Assembly (NCBI GenBank): GCA_035326425.1
Contig: DAOLFG010000003.1
Coordinates: forward strand, 62,001-126,000
Direction: 5' to 3'
Length of the DNA: 64,000 nt
Source: CALKJU01 sp035326425
Lineage (GTDB): Bacteria; Pseudomonadota; Alphaproteobacteria; Geminicoccales; Geminicoccaceae
Shown: positions 16,552 to 25,560 of the stretch, in pieces
Layout of the letters: the number at the start of each line of letters is the position of its first letter
Position numbering within the stretch: position 1 is the stretch's first letter
Notes under the pieces: generated by a model
Seen by the model: the letters and a program-made list of their open reading frames with translations, nothing else
Database searches by the model: none
Told to the model about the DNA's origin: nothing
Translations under genes and position numbers: made by a program

Positions 16552-17895
16552 ATGGCAGGGTCTGATCGCGTCGTATGGTCGGAGGGCATGTTCCTCCGGA
16601 CGCAGCATTTCCAGCAGCAGGATCGCTGGGTCGAGGCCTATGTCCAAGGCGCGCTGGCCGACCTCGTCGGGCATGGCTGGGGCTTCCGCAGGCTCGAGCT
16701 CAACACCGGGCTCCTTGCCACCGGGGCCGTGGCCCTGGCCACGGCCGAGGGCAGGCTGCCCGACGGCACACCCTTCTCCATCCCGGATGGCGCCGACCAT
16801 CCGACGCCCTATCAGACGGCGGAGGGCACCCCTGAAGGCGTCGTCCATCTCTGCCTGTCGGCGCAGCAGCCCGGGGCGCCGGAATTCGACGCGGAAGGCC
16901 GACCCGCAACCGGAGCACGCCACCGCGGCCGCATCATCGAGGTGAAGGACGCCGTAGCCGGCACGGAGGGGCGCGCACCGCTCGAGGCCGCACGCCAAGC
17001 GTTCAGCATCCGTCACGAAAGCGACGGCTTGGCCGGCTTCGTGACGCTGGGCCTGGCGCGGATCGTCTCGCGCGAAGCCGACGGCGGCGTGGTCCTCGAT
17101 CCCGAATATTTCCCGCCCTGCCTGCGCTTCGACGTGCATCCGCTCCTCACCTCCTTCCTCGCCGAGCTCGAAGGAAAGCTGGAGAGCATCGCCGCCTCCC
17201 GGGTCGGCTATATCCTCGACCCGCACGCACGCGGCGCCGCCGAGGTTCAGGACCTGCTCGTGCTCGAGCTGGTCAATCGGGCCAAGGCGCAGGTGGTTCA
17301 TCTGCGCGAGCAGGGGACACTGCATCCGGAGCGCCTCTATCACTACCTGGCCGGCCTGGCAGGCGAGATGGCGACCTACGGCGCCGGCGACCGCCGCCCG
17401 CCGGCGTTCCCGACCTACCGCCATCCCGAGCCGGCGACGGCGTTCCTTCCCCTGATGGCGACCATCCGCCAGCTCCTGGTCGGCCTCGCCAAGATCGAGG
17501 GCAAGGCCGTGCCGGTACCCCTCCGGCTGCACCGCAGCGGTGTGTGGACGACGACCGAGGAGACGACGCCCGAGCTGTTCAAGTCGGCGGCCTTCGTCCT
17601 GGCGGTGCGGGCGGCCGTGCCGGCCGAGCAGATCCGCTCGCGCTTCCCGCGGCTGGCCGTGGTCGGGCCTGCCGAGGAGTTCAACGATCTCTGGAACTCG
17701 CGCCTGCGCGGCATCGCCGTCGACCCTCTGCCGGTAGCACCCCGGCAGATCCCGTTCCATGCGGGGACGATCTACTTCGAGCTGGATCGATCGGGAAGCT
17801 ATTGGCGGCGCCTGCCGCTCTCCGCCGGCCTGGTCGCGGCCGTCGAAGGCGACTGGCCGGAGCTCGAGTTCGAATGCTGGGCGATCCGGGACTGA
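16552..17895 (+). CDS. tssK: T6SS baseplate-membrane connector TssK
   Basis: TssK trimers link the baseplate wedges to the TssL/TssM membrane complex; its fold derives from phage receptor-binding proteins. The 447-residue product begins with the diagnostic RVVWSEGMFLRTQHFQQQDRW and contains LVNRAKAQVVHLREQG and the C-terminal receptor-like part RGIAVDPLPVAPRQIPFHAGTIYFELD. I prefer the ATG at 16552, preceded by TGGAGCAC at good spacing, over the GTG at 16531 that overlaps the tagH stop; the latter would add seven residues. Confidence 0.96.
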   Translation: MAGSDRVVWSEGMFLRTQHFQQQDRWVEAYVQGALADLVGHGWGFRRLELNTGLLATGAVALATAEGRLPDGTPFSIPDGADHPTPYQTAEGTPEGVVHLCLSAQQPGAPEFDAEGRPATGARHRGRIIEVKDAVAGTEGRAPLEAARQAFSIRHESDGLAGFVTLGLARIVSREADGGVVLDPEYFPPCLRFDVHPLLTSFLAELEGKLESIAASRVGYILDPHARGAAEVQDLLVLELVNRAKAQVVHLREQGTLHPERLYHYLAGLAGEMATYGAGDRRPPAFPTYRHPEPATAFLPLMATIRQLLVGLAKIEGKAVPVPLRLHRSGVWTTTEETTPELFKSAAFVLAVRAAVPAEQIRSRFPRLAVVGPAEEFNDLWNSRLRGIAVDPLPVAPRQIPFHAGTIYFELDRSGSYWRRLPLSAGLVAAVEGDWPELEFECWAIRD

Positions 17896-17898
17896 GCG

Positions 17899-19266
17899 AT
17901 GGCTGAAACGGACCCGTTTGCGCTGCATGCGCAGAATGACCGGACCGTCGTGATCCGACCGCGGCCCGGTGGCCGCACGCCGGCGCAGCGTCCGCCGCCG
18001 CCCCCGAAGGCCGCTTCGGCGGGATTGGGAGAGCCGTTGCCGCCGCCCTCTCCGCTCTCGCACCGCTTCGGCAAGAACCCGCTGCTCGCCGCCGCGGTGC
18101 CGATCCTGAACCTGGCGCCATTGCTGCGGAACCCTGTCCCGCCGGCCGATCCGGCAAGCCTGCGCACCCAGGTTCTCGGGCAGCTCGAACGCTATCGCGA
18201 GGCCGCCAGTGCTGCAGGCGCCGATCCTGCCGTGGCCGAGCAGGCCGCATGGGCGCTGGCGGCATTGCTGGACGACATCGTGCTCAACACGCCATGGGGT
18301 GCTGCATCCGGCTGGGGCGGGCGCAGTCTGGTCGCTTCGGTCTGGAGCGAGACCGATGCCGGAGAGCGGTTCTTCGAGCGCCTCGCCCGGATGCAGCAGG
18401 AGCCCGGGCGCCACGTCCAGATCCTCGAGCTGTTCCATCGTTGCCTGGCCCTGGGCTTCGAGGGTCGTTACCGGGTCGCGCGCACCGGCGCCAGAGGGGC
18501 GGAGGAGGTCCGCAGGGGCGTGGCGCGGGTGCTCGGCGATCTTGCCGGGCCGATCGATTCCAGCCTGTCGCCGCACTGGGTCGGGGCGGCATTGCCCGCG
18601 AAGGCACCGGCCACGCTCGTCCCGCCATGGGTGATCGGCACGGCAGCACTGGCACTGCTTCTGGTCCTGTTCGTGGGCTTTCGCTTCAGCCTGGTCGGAT
18701 TCACGGACGAGCTCGGGCCGCTGGTCGCCGGATTGCCGCCGGGCGGTCCGGTCACGATCCTGCGCGATCCACCACCCGAGCCGCCCAGGCCATCCCCCGA
18801 GCCGCGTCCGCTGCCCGTGCCCGAGCCGACCGAGATCCCGGCGTTCCTCGCCGGGGAGCAGCGCCAGGGCCTGGTGACGGTGCGGGAGGAGGCGCAGCGG
18901 GTGCTTATCCGGCTGGTGGCCTCGGACCTGTTCGCTCCTGGGCGCGCCGAGATCGCGCCGTCCTCGCGGCCGCTCCTGGCAAGGATAGGTCAGGCTCTGC
19001 GGACCCGCCCGGGCCAGATCCTGGTGACAGGCTATACCGACAACAATCCGATACGGCGCAGCCTGCGCTTCGCCAACAATCAGGAGCTCTCCGAGGCACG
19101 CGCCGACAGCGTGAGCGCCCTGCTCGGCGAAACCCTCGGCGATGCGGCACGGCTGACCAGCGTCGGCAAGGGTGAGCGGGATCCGATCGCCGACAATCGC
19201 ACGGAGGAGGGGCGGGCGCGCAATCGGCGGGTCGAGGTCGTGCTCCTCAAGGTGGCGGAGGGCTAG
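17899..19266 (+). CDS. tssL: T6SS inner-membrane protein TssL with C-terminal OmpA domain
   Basis: TssL (DotU) forms the inner-membrane complex with TssM and contacts TssK in the cytoplasm. The 455-residue product has a Pro-rich N-terminal extension, a DotU domain (about 50-235: NPLLAAAVPILNLAPLLR, AWALAALLDDIVLNTPWG), one membrane helix (about 240-262) and a periplasmic Pro-rich linker. A full OmpA peptidoglycan-binding domain follows (about 330-452: TGYTDNNPIRRSLRFANNQE, LSEARADSVSALL, NRRVEVVLL). The OmpA fusion makes this an evolved TssL that anchors itself to the cell wall, which is relevant because no tssJ lipoprotein is present in the cluster. Confidence 0.96.
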   Translation: MAETDPFALHAQNDRTVVIRPRPGGRTPAQRPPPPPKAASAGLGEPLPPPSPLSHRFGKNPLLAAAVPILNLAPLLRNPVPPADPASLRTQVLGQLERYREAASAAGADPAVAEQAAWALAALLDDIVLNTPWGAASGWGGRSLVASVWSETDAGERFFERLARMQQEPGRHVQILELFHRCLALGFEGRYRVARTGARGAEEVRRGVARVLGDLAGPIDSSLSPHWVGAALPAKAPATLVPPWVIGTAALALLLVLFVGFRFSLVGFTDELGPLVAGLPPGGPVTILRDPPPEPPRPSPEPRPLPVPEPTEIPAFLAGEQRQGLVTVREEAQRVLIRLVASDLFAPGRAEIAPSSRPLLARIGQALRTRPGQILVTGYTDNNPIRRSLRFANNQELSEARADSVSALLGETLGDAARLTSVGKGERDPIADNRTEEGRARNRRVEVVLLKVAEG

Positions 19267-19268
19267 CG

Positions 19269-22200
19269 ATGACGCGTCTGGCTCGGGGCCTCCTACCGGT
19301 CCTTCTTTCCCGCGCCGTCGTGAGCCTGATCGGCGCCGCGGCGATGGCGCTGGTCGTCTGGTTCTTCGGTCCGCTGGTGTCGATCGGCGGCTGGGTGCCG
19401 CTCGGCGGCGACACCGCTCGCCTCCTCGCCGTCCTGGCGATCAGCCTGCTCTGGGGTGCGGGCAATCTCTGGTCGGCGCACCGCGCTCGCGCCGGCGGCG
19501 AGGCCATGGTCGAGGCGATCGCGAAGCCGTCGCCGGGACCGGCCGACGCCGAGCTCGGTGCCATCGCCGCGCGCTTCAAGGAGGTCATGGCGCGCCTGAA
19601 GGCTCATCGGTTCGCCAAGGGCCGCCTCTATCAGCTGCCCTGGTACCTGCTGATCGGCCCACCCGGCTCGGGCAAGACCACGGCGCTGCTGCAGTCCGGG
19701 CTCCGCTTCCCGCTCGAGGGCCTTCAGGAGCTGAAGGGGGTAGGCGGCACGCGGCATTGCGACTGGTTCTTCACCGACGAGGCGGTCCTGATCGACACGG
19801 CCGGGCGCTGGACGACGCAGGACAGCGATCGGACGACCGACGCTTCGGCATGGCTGGGATTTCTCGACCTGCTCGAGAAGCACCGGCCGCGCGAGCCCAT
19901 CAACGGCGTTGTCGTGGCGCTCGCCGTCGACGACCTCGTCGCCGCCGGCGCGCCGGGCCTCGAGACGACCGCCGGCGCGGTGCGTGCGCGGCTGAACGAG
20001 CTCGGGGCGCGGCTGGGCCTGCACCTGCCGGTCTATCTCCTGCTGACGAAGGCCGATCTGATCGCCGGTTTCCGCGAGGCGTTCGCCGATCTCGACGACC
20101 GGGCGCGCGAGCAGGTCTGGGGCTTCACGCTGCCGCTCCAGGAGCGGGAAACGGCACCCGGCCGGGAGGCGGTCGAGCGGGAGCTGGCGCTGCTCGTCGA
20201 TCGGGCCGAGGCGCGCACCCTCGGCCGGCTCGAGACCGAGCGGGATCTGGACCGGCGCGCCGCCATTCAGGGCCTCCCCCTGCAGCTCGCGGCGCTGACC
20301 GAGCCCCTCCAGCGGTTTATCGCGCTGGCGTTCGTCGGCACCGGCTACGAGATGCCGCCGCTGCTGCGCGGCGTCTATCTCAGCAGCGGCACCCAATCCG
20401 GTGCGCCGATCGACCGCCTGCTCGCCGACTTGCAGCGCAGGTTCGGCATCCGCGTCGGCCCGGCTCACGAGCTGAAGGGCAACCAGAGCTTCTTCCTGCT
20501 GCGCCTGCTGAGGGAGGTGATTTTCGCCGAGGCGCCGCTGGTTCGCTTGGCAAGTCGGCTGGAGCGCCGCGAGCGGCGGCGTGCGCAGGCAGCCTGGGCC
20601 GTGGCGGCAACGGCGGTTCTGCTCGTCCTCGGCGGTTGGATCTGGGCCTATCGCGTGCAGGCGGGCGCCGTCACGGCCTATCTCGACGCTGTCCGGGAGT
20701 ACCGGTCCCAAGCCGCGGCCGTGGCGACCGACAGCGTGGGTGCCGCCGAGGAGGATCTGCGCCCGATAGTCCCGGCGCTGGATGCAGCCCAGACTCTCGC
20801 CGTCGGAATCGAGACGCCATCGCCGCGGCTCGGGCTGTCGCAGGCGAGGCAGCTGCGCGCCCATGGCTCCGACGTCTATGACCATGCGCTGCAGGCCATT
20901 CTCCTGCCGCGGCTGGTGCGTCGGGTCGAGACACGATTGCGGGCCGAGCTCGACACCCCGGAGGCCGCGATCGGGGCGCTCAAGGTCTATCTCGCCCTGG
21001 GTGGCCAGGGTGCCCTGTCGCCAGGGCTCGTGACCGACTGGATGGCCGAGGACCTGCGGCGCGCCTATCCGCTCGATCAGCCGGTGCGCGACCGTCTGGA
21101 CCGGCATCTGGGTGCCCTGGTCGAGCGCCTGCCGACGGTGGATCCGCGGCCGTCGCTCGACCCCGGGCTGATCGACTCCGCACTCTCGGCGATCGACAGG
21201 GTGCCGCCGAGCAAGCGAGCCTATCTGGCGCTGGTCCGCAAGCATGGCGAGCTGGGGCAGCCGTTCGAGCCTTCCAAGGTCGCCGGCCCCGAGGCGTCGG
21301 CGCTGTTTCCCATGGACCGTGGCTCGGCGCTCGCCACGCCCATCCCGGAGCTGTTCACGCGGCGCGGCTTCTGGCAGCGCTTCCTGCCCTCGATGGCGGC
21401 CGAAGCGCGCGCGGTGGCGGAGGAGGACGCCGCGATGCACCCCGGTCGGCCGAAGCTCGACGAGGGCGGCCAGGCCCGTCTGCTCGGCGAGATGCTCGAT
21501 CTCTACTATGCCGAGACGATCGACCGCTGGCAGAAGCTCGAGCATGGGCTCGGCCTGCGCCTGCCTGACAGCCTGGGCGGGGCCGCCTCGGTCCTGCGGC
21601 CGCTTGCCGTGCCGCCCTCGCCGCTGGTTCGGCTCTTGCAGGCGATGGTCGACGAGACGCTGCTGACCGCTCCGCCGCAGCCGCCCGAGCCGACCGGGAA
21701 CGCGGGTGACCAGGCTAGCCCGGTCCAGGACGCGGCCGTCGGCGCGGCTCGGCAGGCCCTCGGCGGTCGCGACCCGGAAGGACCGCCGCTCGGCGCGCCG
21801 GTGGAGGCTCGGTTCCGCCCGCTGGCGCTGGCCATCCGTGGCGAAGCCGGCGCGCCGGCGCGGCTCGATTCGGCGCTGCAGGCGGCCAACGAGCTCTATC
21901 TCGCTTTGCCGTCGCCCGGCACGCCCTCGACACCGGCTACGGCCAGCCAGATCCGGGCGCAGGCCGAGCGCCTGGCCGAAGCCGTCCGCGATCTGCCGGC
22001 GGCGTTGAGGGAGCCGCTGGAGCGCCTGGCCCAACGGCTGGGGACACTCGCCGAGGGCCAGGTCCTGACCCGGATCAACGACGAGTACCGGGCGAAGGTG
22101 CTGCCGTTCTGCCGCCAGGCCACATCCGGCCGCTTCCCGTTCGACCCGGACAGCACGGCCGATGTGAGCCATTCCGATCTCGCAAGGCTGTTCGGCGCCG

Positions 22201-22760
22201 GCGGGCTGTTCGACCAGTTCATCGAGGAGCAGCTGACGTCCTTTGTCGACACGGCACAGCGGCCGTGGCGGTGGTCGGCGTCGATCGGCAGCTCCGACGC
22301 CGCGCTGGCCCCGTTCGAGGCCGCCCGGCGTCTCCGCGACGGGCTCTTTGCCGGCGGCACGGCGCCTCGGGTCGGCTTCACGCTGAGGCCGACGAGCCTC
22401 GGCGAGGACGTCGAGCGGATCGTGGTCGATCTCGACGGTCAGACGGCCAGCTACGAGGAGGAGCCGCCTCAGCCGGTCCATCTCGACTGGCCGGGCCCCT
22501 ACGGCGGCGGCCGGGTGCAGATCAGCTTCGAGCCGGACGGCTGGTGGACGGACCCGGTCACCACCACCAGGCAGGGCTCGTGGAGCTGGGTGCGCCTGCT
22601 GCACGAGGGCGGGCTCACCCGACAGGGCCGCCCCGACCTCTACATCGTCACGCTGGCGGCCGGGCCGCACCAGGCCAGCTTCGAGCTGGTCGCCGACAGC
22701 GTCGACAACCCGTTCGAGCTCGGCCCCTTCCAGCGGTTCCGCTGCCCGGAGGGGCTATGA
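19269..22760 (+). CDS. tssM: T6SS inner-membrane protein TssM (IcmF)
   Basis: TssM spans the inner membrane and periplasm and forms the channel of the membrane complex. The 1163-residue product has two N-terminal membrane helices (about 16-38 and 47-67), a cytoplasmic NTPase-like domain with Walker A GPPGSGKT (residues 130-137) and a DTAGRW switch. A third helix lies near 440-463, followed by a long periplasmic part with the IcmF-related and C-terminal TssM domains (SWSWVRLLHEGGLTRQG, FELGPFQRFRCP). Because the Walker motif is intact, ATP or GTP binding is plausible. The stop overlaps the tagF start by 4 bases. Confidence 0.97.
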   Translation: MTRLARGLLPVLLSRAVVSLIGAAAMALVVWFFGPLVSIGGWVPLGGDTARLLAVLAISLLWGAGNLWSAHRARAGGEAMVEAIAKPSPGPADAELGAIAARFKEVMARLKAHRFAKGRLYQLPWYLLIGPPGSGKTTALLQSGLRFPLEGLQELKGVGGTRHCDWFFTDEAVLIDTAGRWTTQDSDRTTDASAWLGFLDLLEKHRPREPINGVVVALAVDDLVAAGAPGLETTAGAVRARLNELGARLGLHLPVYLLLTKADLIAGFREAFADLDDRAREQVWGFTLPLQERETAPGREAVERELALLVDRAEARTLGRLETERDLDRRAAIQGLPLQLAALTEPLQRFIALAFVGTGYEMPPLLRGVYLSSGTQSGAPIDRLLADLQRRFGIRVGPAHELKGNQSFFLLRLLREVIFAEAPLVRLASRLERRERRRAQAAWAVAATAVLLVLGGWIWAYRVQAGAVTAYLDAVREYRSQAAAVATDSVGAAEEDLRPIVPALDAAQTLAVGIETPSPRLGLSQARQLRAHGSDVYDHALQAILLPRLVRRVETRLRAELDTPEAAIGALKVYLALGGQGALSPGLVTDWMAEDLRRAYPLDQPVRDRLDRHLGALVERLPTVDPRPSLDPGLIDSALSAIDRVPPSKRAYLALVRKHGELGQPFEPSKVAGPEASALFPMDRGSALATPIPELFTRRGFWQRFLPSMAAEARAVAEEDAAMHPGRPKLDEGGQARLLGEMLDLYYAETIDRWQKLEHGLGLRLPDSLGGAASVLRPLAVPPSPLVRLLQAMVDETLLTAPPQPPEPTGNAGDQASPVQDAAVGAARQALGGRDPEGPPLGAPVEARFRPLALAIRGEAGAPARLDSALQAANELYLALPSPGTPSTPATASQIRAQAERLAEAVRDLPAALREPLERLAQRLGTLAEGQVLTRINDEYRAKVLPFCRQATSGRFPFDPDSTADVSHSDLARLFGAGGLFDQFIEEQLTSFVDTAQRPWRWSASIGSSDAALAPFEAARRLRDGLFAGGTAPRVGFTLRPTSLGEDVERIVVDLDGQTASYEEEPPQPVHLDWPGPYGGGRVQISFEPDGWWTDPVTTTRQGSWSWVRLLHEGGLTRQGRPDLYIVTLAAGPHQASFELVADSVDNPFELGPFQRFRCPEGL

Positions 22761-23413
22761 TCACGCGCGGCGTGGGGCTGCTCGGCAAGCTGCCGAGCCA
22801 CGGGGACTTCCTGTGTCTCAACGTGCCGCCGAAGCTGGCGAGCCCGCTCGATGCCTGGCTGGCGGCTACGCTGGCGGCCAGCCGCGATGGGCTCGGCGAT
22901 CGTTGGCTCGACATCTTCCTCGAGGCGCCGATCTGGCGCTTTGCGCTTGCCGCCGGATGCTGCGGGCCGAGGGCCGCCGCGGGAATCTGGCTGCCCAGTG
23001 TCGATCGGGTCGGCCGCTATTTCCCGCTCCTGCTCGTGGCGGCTCTCGATGTGCCGTACGGACCGGCCACGCTGCTGCATCGGGCGGGCCGTTGGTACGA
23101 CGAGCAGCAGACGCTGGCGTCCGCCCTGCTCGAAGGCGAGCTGGCGCCCGCCGAGATCGAGGCGAGGCTGGCCGACGCCGATCCGTTCCCCGTCGAGCAG
23201 CCACCGGGAATGCCCTGGCGCATGTCGCCCGGCGACGCCGCCGGCTGGCAGCTGGCCGGCATCGCCCCGGTCGGCAGCCTATGGTGGGGCGAGGGATCGC
23301 GGCTCGTCCCGCCGAGCGTGCTCGCCTGTCCCGCCTTGCCCCCGCCCGACATCTTCGCGGCCATGCTCGATGGCCGGTTCGCGGACCGTGGCTGGGTGGA
23401 GCTGCCGCAATGA
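22757..23413 (+). CDS. tagF: T6SS-associated protein TagF
   Basis: TagF is a cytoplasmic negative regulator that acts at post-translational level on T6SS assembly in Pseudomonas and Agrobacterium, where it can be fused to PppA. The 218-residue product has the family signature GLLGKLPSHGDFLCLNVP, WLDIFLEAPIWRFALAAG, GIWLPSVDRVGRYFPL and the C-terminal GSLWWGEGSRLVPP. Here it is a separate protein, directly upstream of and overlapping pppA by four bases, so the two are translated together. Confidence 0.96.
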   Translation: MITRGVGLLGKLPSHGDFLCLNVPPKLASPLDAWLAATLAASRDGLGDRWLDIFLEAPIWRFALAAGCCGPRAAAGIWLPSVDRVGRYFPLLLVAALDVPYGPATLLHRAGRWYDEQQTLASALLEGELAPAEIEARLADADPFPVEQPPGMPWRMSPGDAAGWQLAGIAPVGSLWWGEGSRLVPPSVLACPALPPPDIFAAMLDGRFADRGWVELPQ

Positions 23414-24165
23414 GCGGCTACCGGACGGCCATGCGCACCCATCCCGGGCATGTCCGCGCGCTCAACGAGGACAGTGCCATGATGCTGCCCGAGCGTGGCC
23501 TGTGGGCCGTAGCCGACGGCATGGGCGGGCACCATCGCGGCGATCACGCAAGTTCGCTCGTCACCTCCCGTTTGGCGAGCCTCGCAACGACTGAGAGCGG
23601 GCGCGATCTCTTCCGCGCCGTGGCGGCGGGCCTCGACGGCTGCCACCGCGAGCTCAAGGCCGCCGGGACCGATGGCGAGATCTGCGGCTGCACCGTGGTC
23701 GTGCTGCTCGCATCGGTCGGGCGCTTCGCCTGCCTGTGGGCCGGCGACAGCCGCCTTTATCTCCTGCGCGCCGGCAGGCTCCGGCAGCTCACGCGCGACG
23801 ACAGTCTCGTCCAGGAGCTGATCGACAGAGCCGAGCTGCATCCTGCCGCCGCCCGGAGCCACCCCTGGCGCAACATGATCACGCGCGCGGTCGGGGTGGG
23901 CCAGCATCTCGAGCTCGGGACCGTGCAGGACAGCATCCAGCCAGGCGATCGCTTCCTCCTCTGCACCGACGGCCTGACCGGCGAGGTGGAGGACGAGGTG
24001 ATCGAGGCGGTGCTGGCGAACGCGGCGGTCGACGTCGCGGCCGACCGTCTCCTGGCGCTGACGCTCACTCAGGGTGCCCGGGACAATGTCACGCTCGTGG
24101 TCATCGACGTCGATGACGCCGGCGCGCCCGTGCCGGACCCGTGCCGGGCGTCTGCGGGGCCATGA
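23410..24165 (+). CDS. pppA: T6SS PP2C-type serine/threonine phosphatase PppA
   Basis: PppA removes the activating phosphate added by PpkA to the FHA protein or TssL. The 251-residue product carries the PP2C motif series: RALNEDS, WAVADGMGGHHRGD, GCTVVVLL, WAGDSRLYLLR, LLCTDGLTGEV and ARDNVTLVVIDV. The metal-binding aspartates (DGMGG, TDG, RDN) are all present, so it should be active. The kinase partner ppkA is at the far end of the block in the convergent operon. Confidence 0.96.
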   Translation: MSGYRTAMRTHPGHVRALNEDSAMMLPERGLWAVADGMGGHHRGDHASSLVTSRLASLATTESGRDLFRAVAAGLDGCHRELKAAGTDGEICGCTVVVLLASVGRFACLWAGDSRLYLLRAGRLRQLTRDDSLVQELIDRAELHPAAARSHPWRNMITRAVGVGQHLELGTVQDSIQPGDRFLLCTDGLTGEVEDEVIEAVLANAAVDVAADRLLALTLTQGARDNVTLVVIDVDDAGAPVPDPCRASAGP

Positions 24166-24182
24166 CGAGCCTGAATGCCATG

Positions 24183-24203
24183 GGGCTGATGCATTTTCAG
24201 CCC
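24183..24203 (+). other. Hairpin between pppA and the RHS-associated unit
   Basis: GGGCTGA and TCAGCCC form a perfect 7-bp stem around the loop TGCATTT. It lies between the structural T6SS genes and the two-gene effector unit. It has no T-tract, so it may act as a weak attenuator or an mRNA-stability element rather than a full terminator. Confidence 0.35.
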
Positions 24204-24261
24204 AGTCGAAATGCCCTGGCCGAATGGGATCGCACCGGTGCGAAGGGATGAGGACAAGCCC

Positions 24262-25560
24262 ATGCGGAACGCCATTGAGCGGCGGATCGACCGGCTTGCC
24301 GAGCAGTGGCGGGCGTTCGCCGCCGATCCGATGCTCCGCCTGCTCCGCTGGCGGGCGGTCGCGGACGACCTGCGCCTGATCGATCTCTTCCTCGACCTGC
24401 AAAGCGAGGAGCTGGGCACGACGCCGGATGTCTTCGTCCGTCTCCGCCCGCCGTTCGGCGATCCGTCGCGCTACGCGCGCGATCTGCTCGCCGCGTTCGT
24501 GGACCAGTACGAGGCCGCCCGCGCCGACCTGGCGGCGCAAGGCATTGCCGCCGGGTGGCGGCATCGGGAAGCGGCGGCCGACGAGGCCGATCCGGCGCTG
24601 CTGGTGCGAGCCGCCGGCTCTTTCCAGGCCTACTACGCCCGGCACATGCAGTGCCTGGTCCTGGTGCTCGCTCCCGAAGCCGTCGCCGACGACCGTGCGT
24701 TCTCGGTCTGGCTGACCGCCCTGCTGCTGCGGGACCTGCCGCCGACCTTGCGGGTGGTCGTGCCCGATCCGGCCGAGGCCCCGCGGCTCGACGGCCTCGA
24801 CGAGATGGCGCCCGGGCTGGCCGTCACCATCGAGCCGGCGCTCGACATGCCGGGTGCCCTGGAGGAGCTGGCGCGCAGCGAGGGGGCCGAAGGGCCGGCC
24901 AAGCTGTTCCGGGTTCAACTGGCCAGCCTCGCCAATGCTGCCGGCAAGGGCAATCTCGCCGCGGCCGAGCTCGCTGCCGGCCGAGCCCTCGACGTGGCGA
25001 GGCAGGAGAGCTGGACGGACCAGGCGCTGGTCGCCCACATGGCGCTGGCCGCCGCCTACCTCGGTGCTGGCCGGCCGGAGGACGCGGTCGGCTGCTACCG
25101 CCAGGCCGGCGTTGCCGCGGAGGCCGCGGCCAAGGGCCATCCTGCGGTGCCGAGGCTGCGGGTCACCGCCGCCATGGGCGAGGCCGCGGCCCTGGTGGCG
25201 GCCGCACGCTGGCAGGAGGCGGCGAGCGCCTACGAGCGGGCGGCACCCCTTGCCGAGGCCGCCGGCGATCCGGTGATGCTGCTCGAGGCCTGGCGCATGG
25301 CCGGCTGGAGCCACGAGCAGGCCGGCTCCGATCGCGACGCCTGGCGCTGCGGCCAGCTGGCCTTCGAGGCCGGCGAGCGGCTACCGGCCGAGCAGCGCGA
25401 CCGATCGACCCTGCCTTGGGTCGGACAGATGCTGCTGCGCCTGCTCGATCGCCACTATCCGCGCGACGACCGCCGGGCCGCAGCCGAGCGCAGCCGGCTC
25501 GAAGGAGCGTTCGGCAAGGGGTGGGAGCGCACGCTCGAGCTCGAGAGGGCAATCCCATGA
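24262..25560 (+). CDS. Helical-repeat (TPR-like) protein upstream of the RHS effector, candidate loading factor
   Basis: I do not recognise this 432-residue protein as a named family. The N-terminal half (to about 230) includes AVADDLRLIDLFLDLQSEEL, ADPALLVRAAGSFQAYYARH and RDLPPTLRVVVPDPAEAPRL, which reads like an alpha/beta fold. The C-terminal half (about 230-420) has TPR-like helix pairs (DQALVAHMALAAAYLGAGRPEDAVGCY, AARWQEAASAYERAAPLAEA split across helices). The ATG at 24262 is chosen because AAGGGATGAGG precedes it. The stop overlaps the start of the PAAR-RHS gene by 4 bases, so the two proteins are coupled. By position it is a candidate chaperone or adaptor that loads the RHS protein onto VgrG, a role other systems give to Eag or DUF4123 proteins, which are absent here. 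Confidence 0.55.
   Translation: MRNAIERRIDRLAEQWRAFAADPMLRLLRWRAVADDLRLIDLFLDLQSEELGTTPDVFVRLRPPFGDPSRYARDLLAAFVDQYEAARADLAAQGIAAGWRHREAAADEADPALLVRAAGSFQAYYARHMQCLVLVLAPEAVADDRAFSVWLTALLLRDLPPTLRVVVPDPAEAPRLDGLDEMAPGLAVTIEPALDMPGALEELARSEGAEGPAKLFRVQLASLANAAGKGNLAAAELAAGRALDVARQESWTDQALVAHMALAAAYLGAGRPEDAVGCYRQAGVAAEAAAKGHPAVPRLRVTAAMGEAAALVAAARWQEAASAYERAAPLAEAAGDPVMLLEAWRMAGWSHEQAGSDRDAWRCGQLAFEAGERLPAEQRDRSTLPWVGQMLLRLLDRHYPRDDRRAAAERSRLEGAFGKGWERTLELERAIP

Noticed and set aside
19293..22670. Long minus-strand open frame opposite tssM
   Set aside because: It mirrors the tssM codon structure and has no recognisable domain or ribosome binding site.
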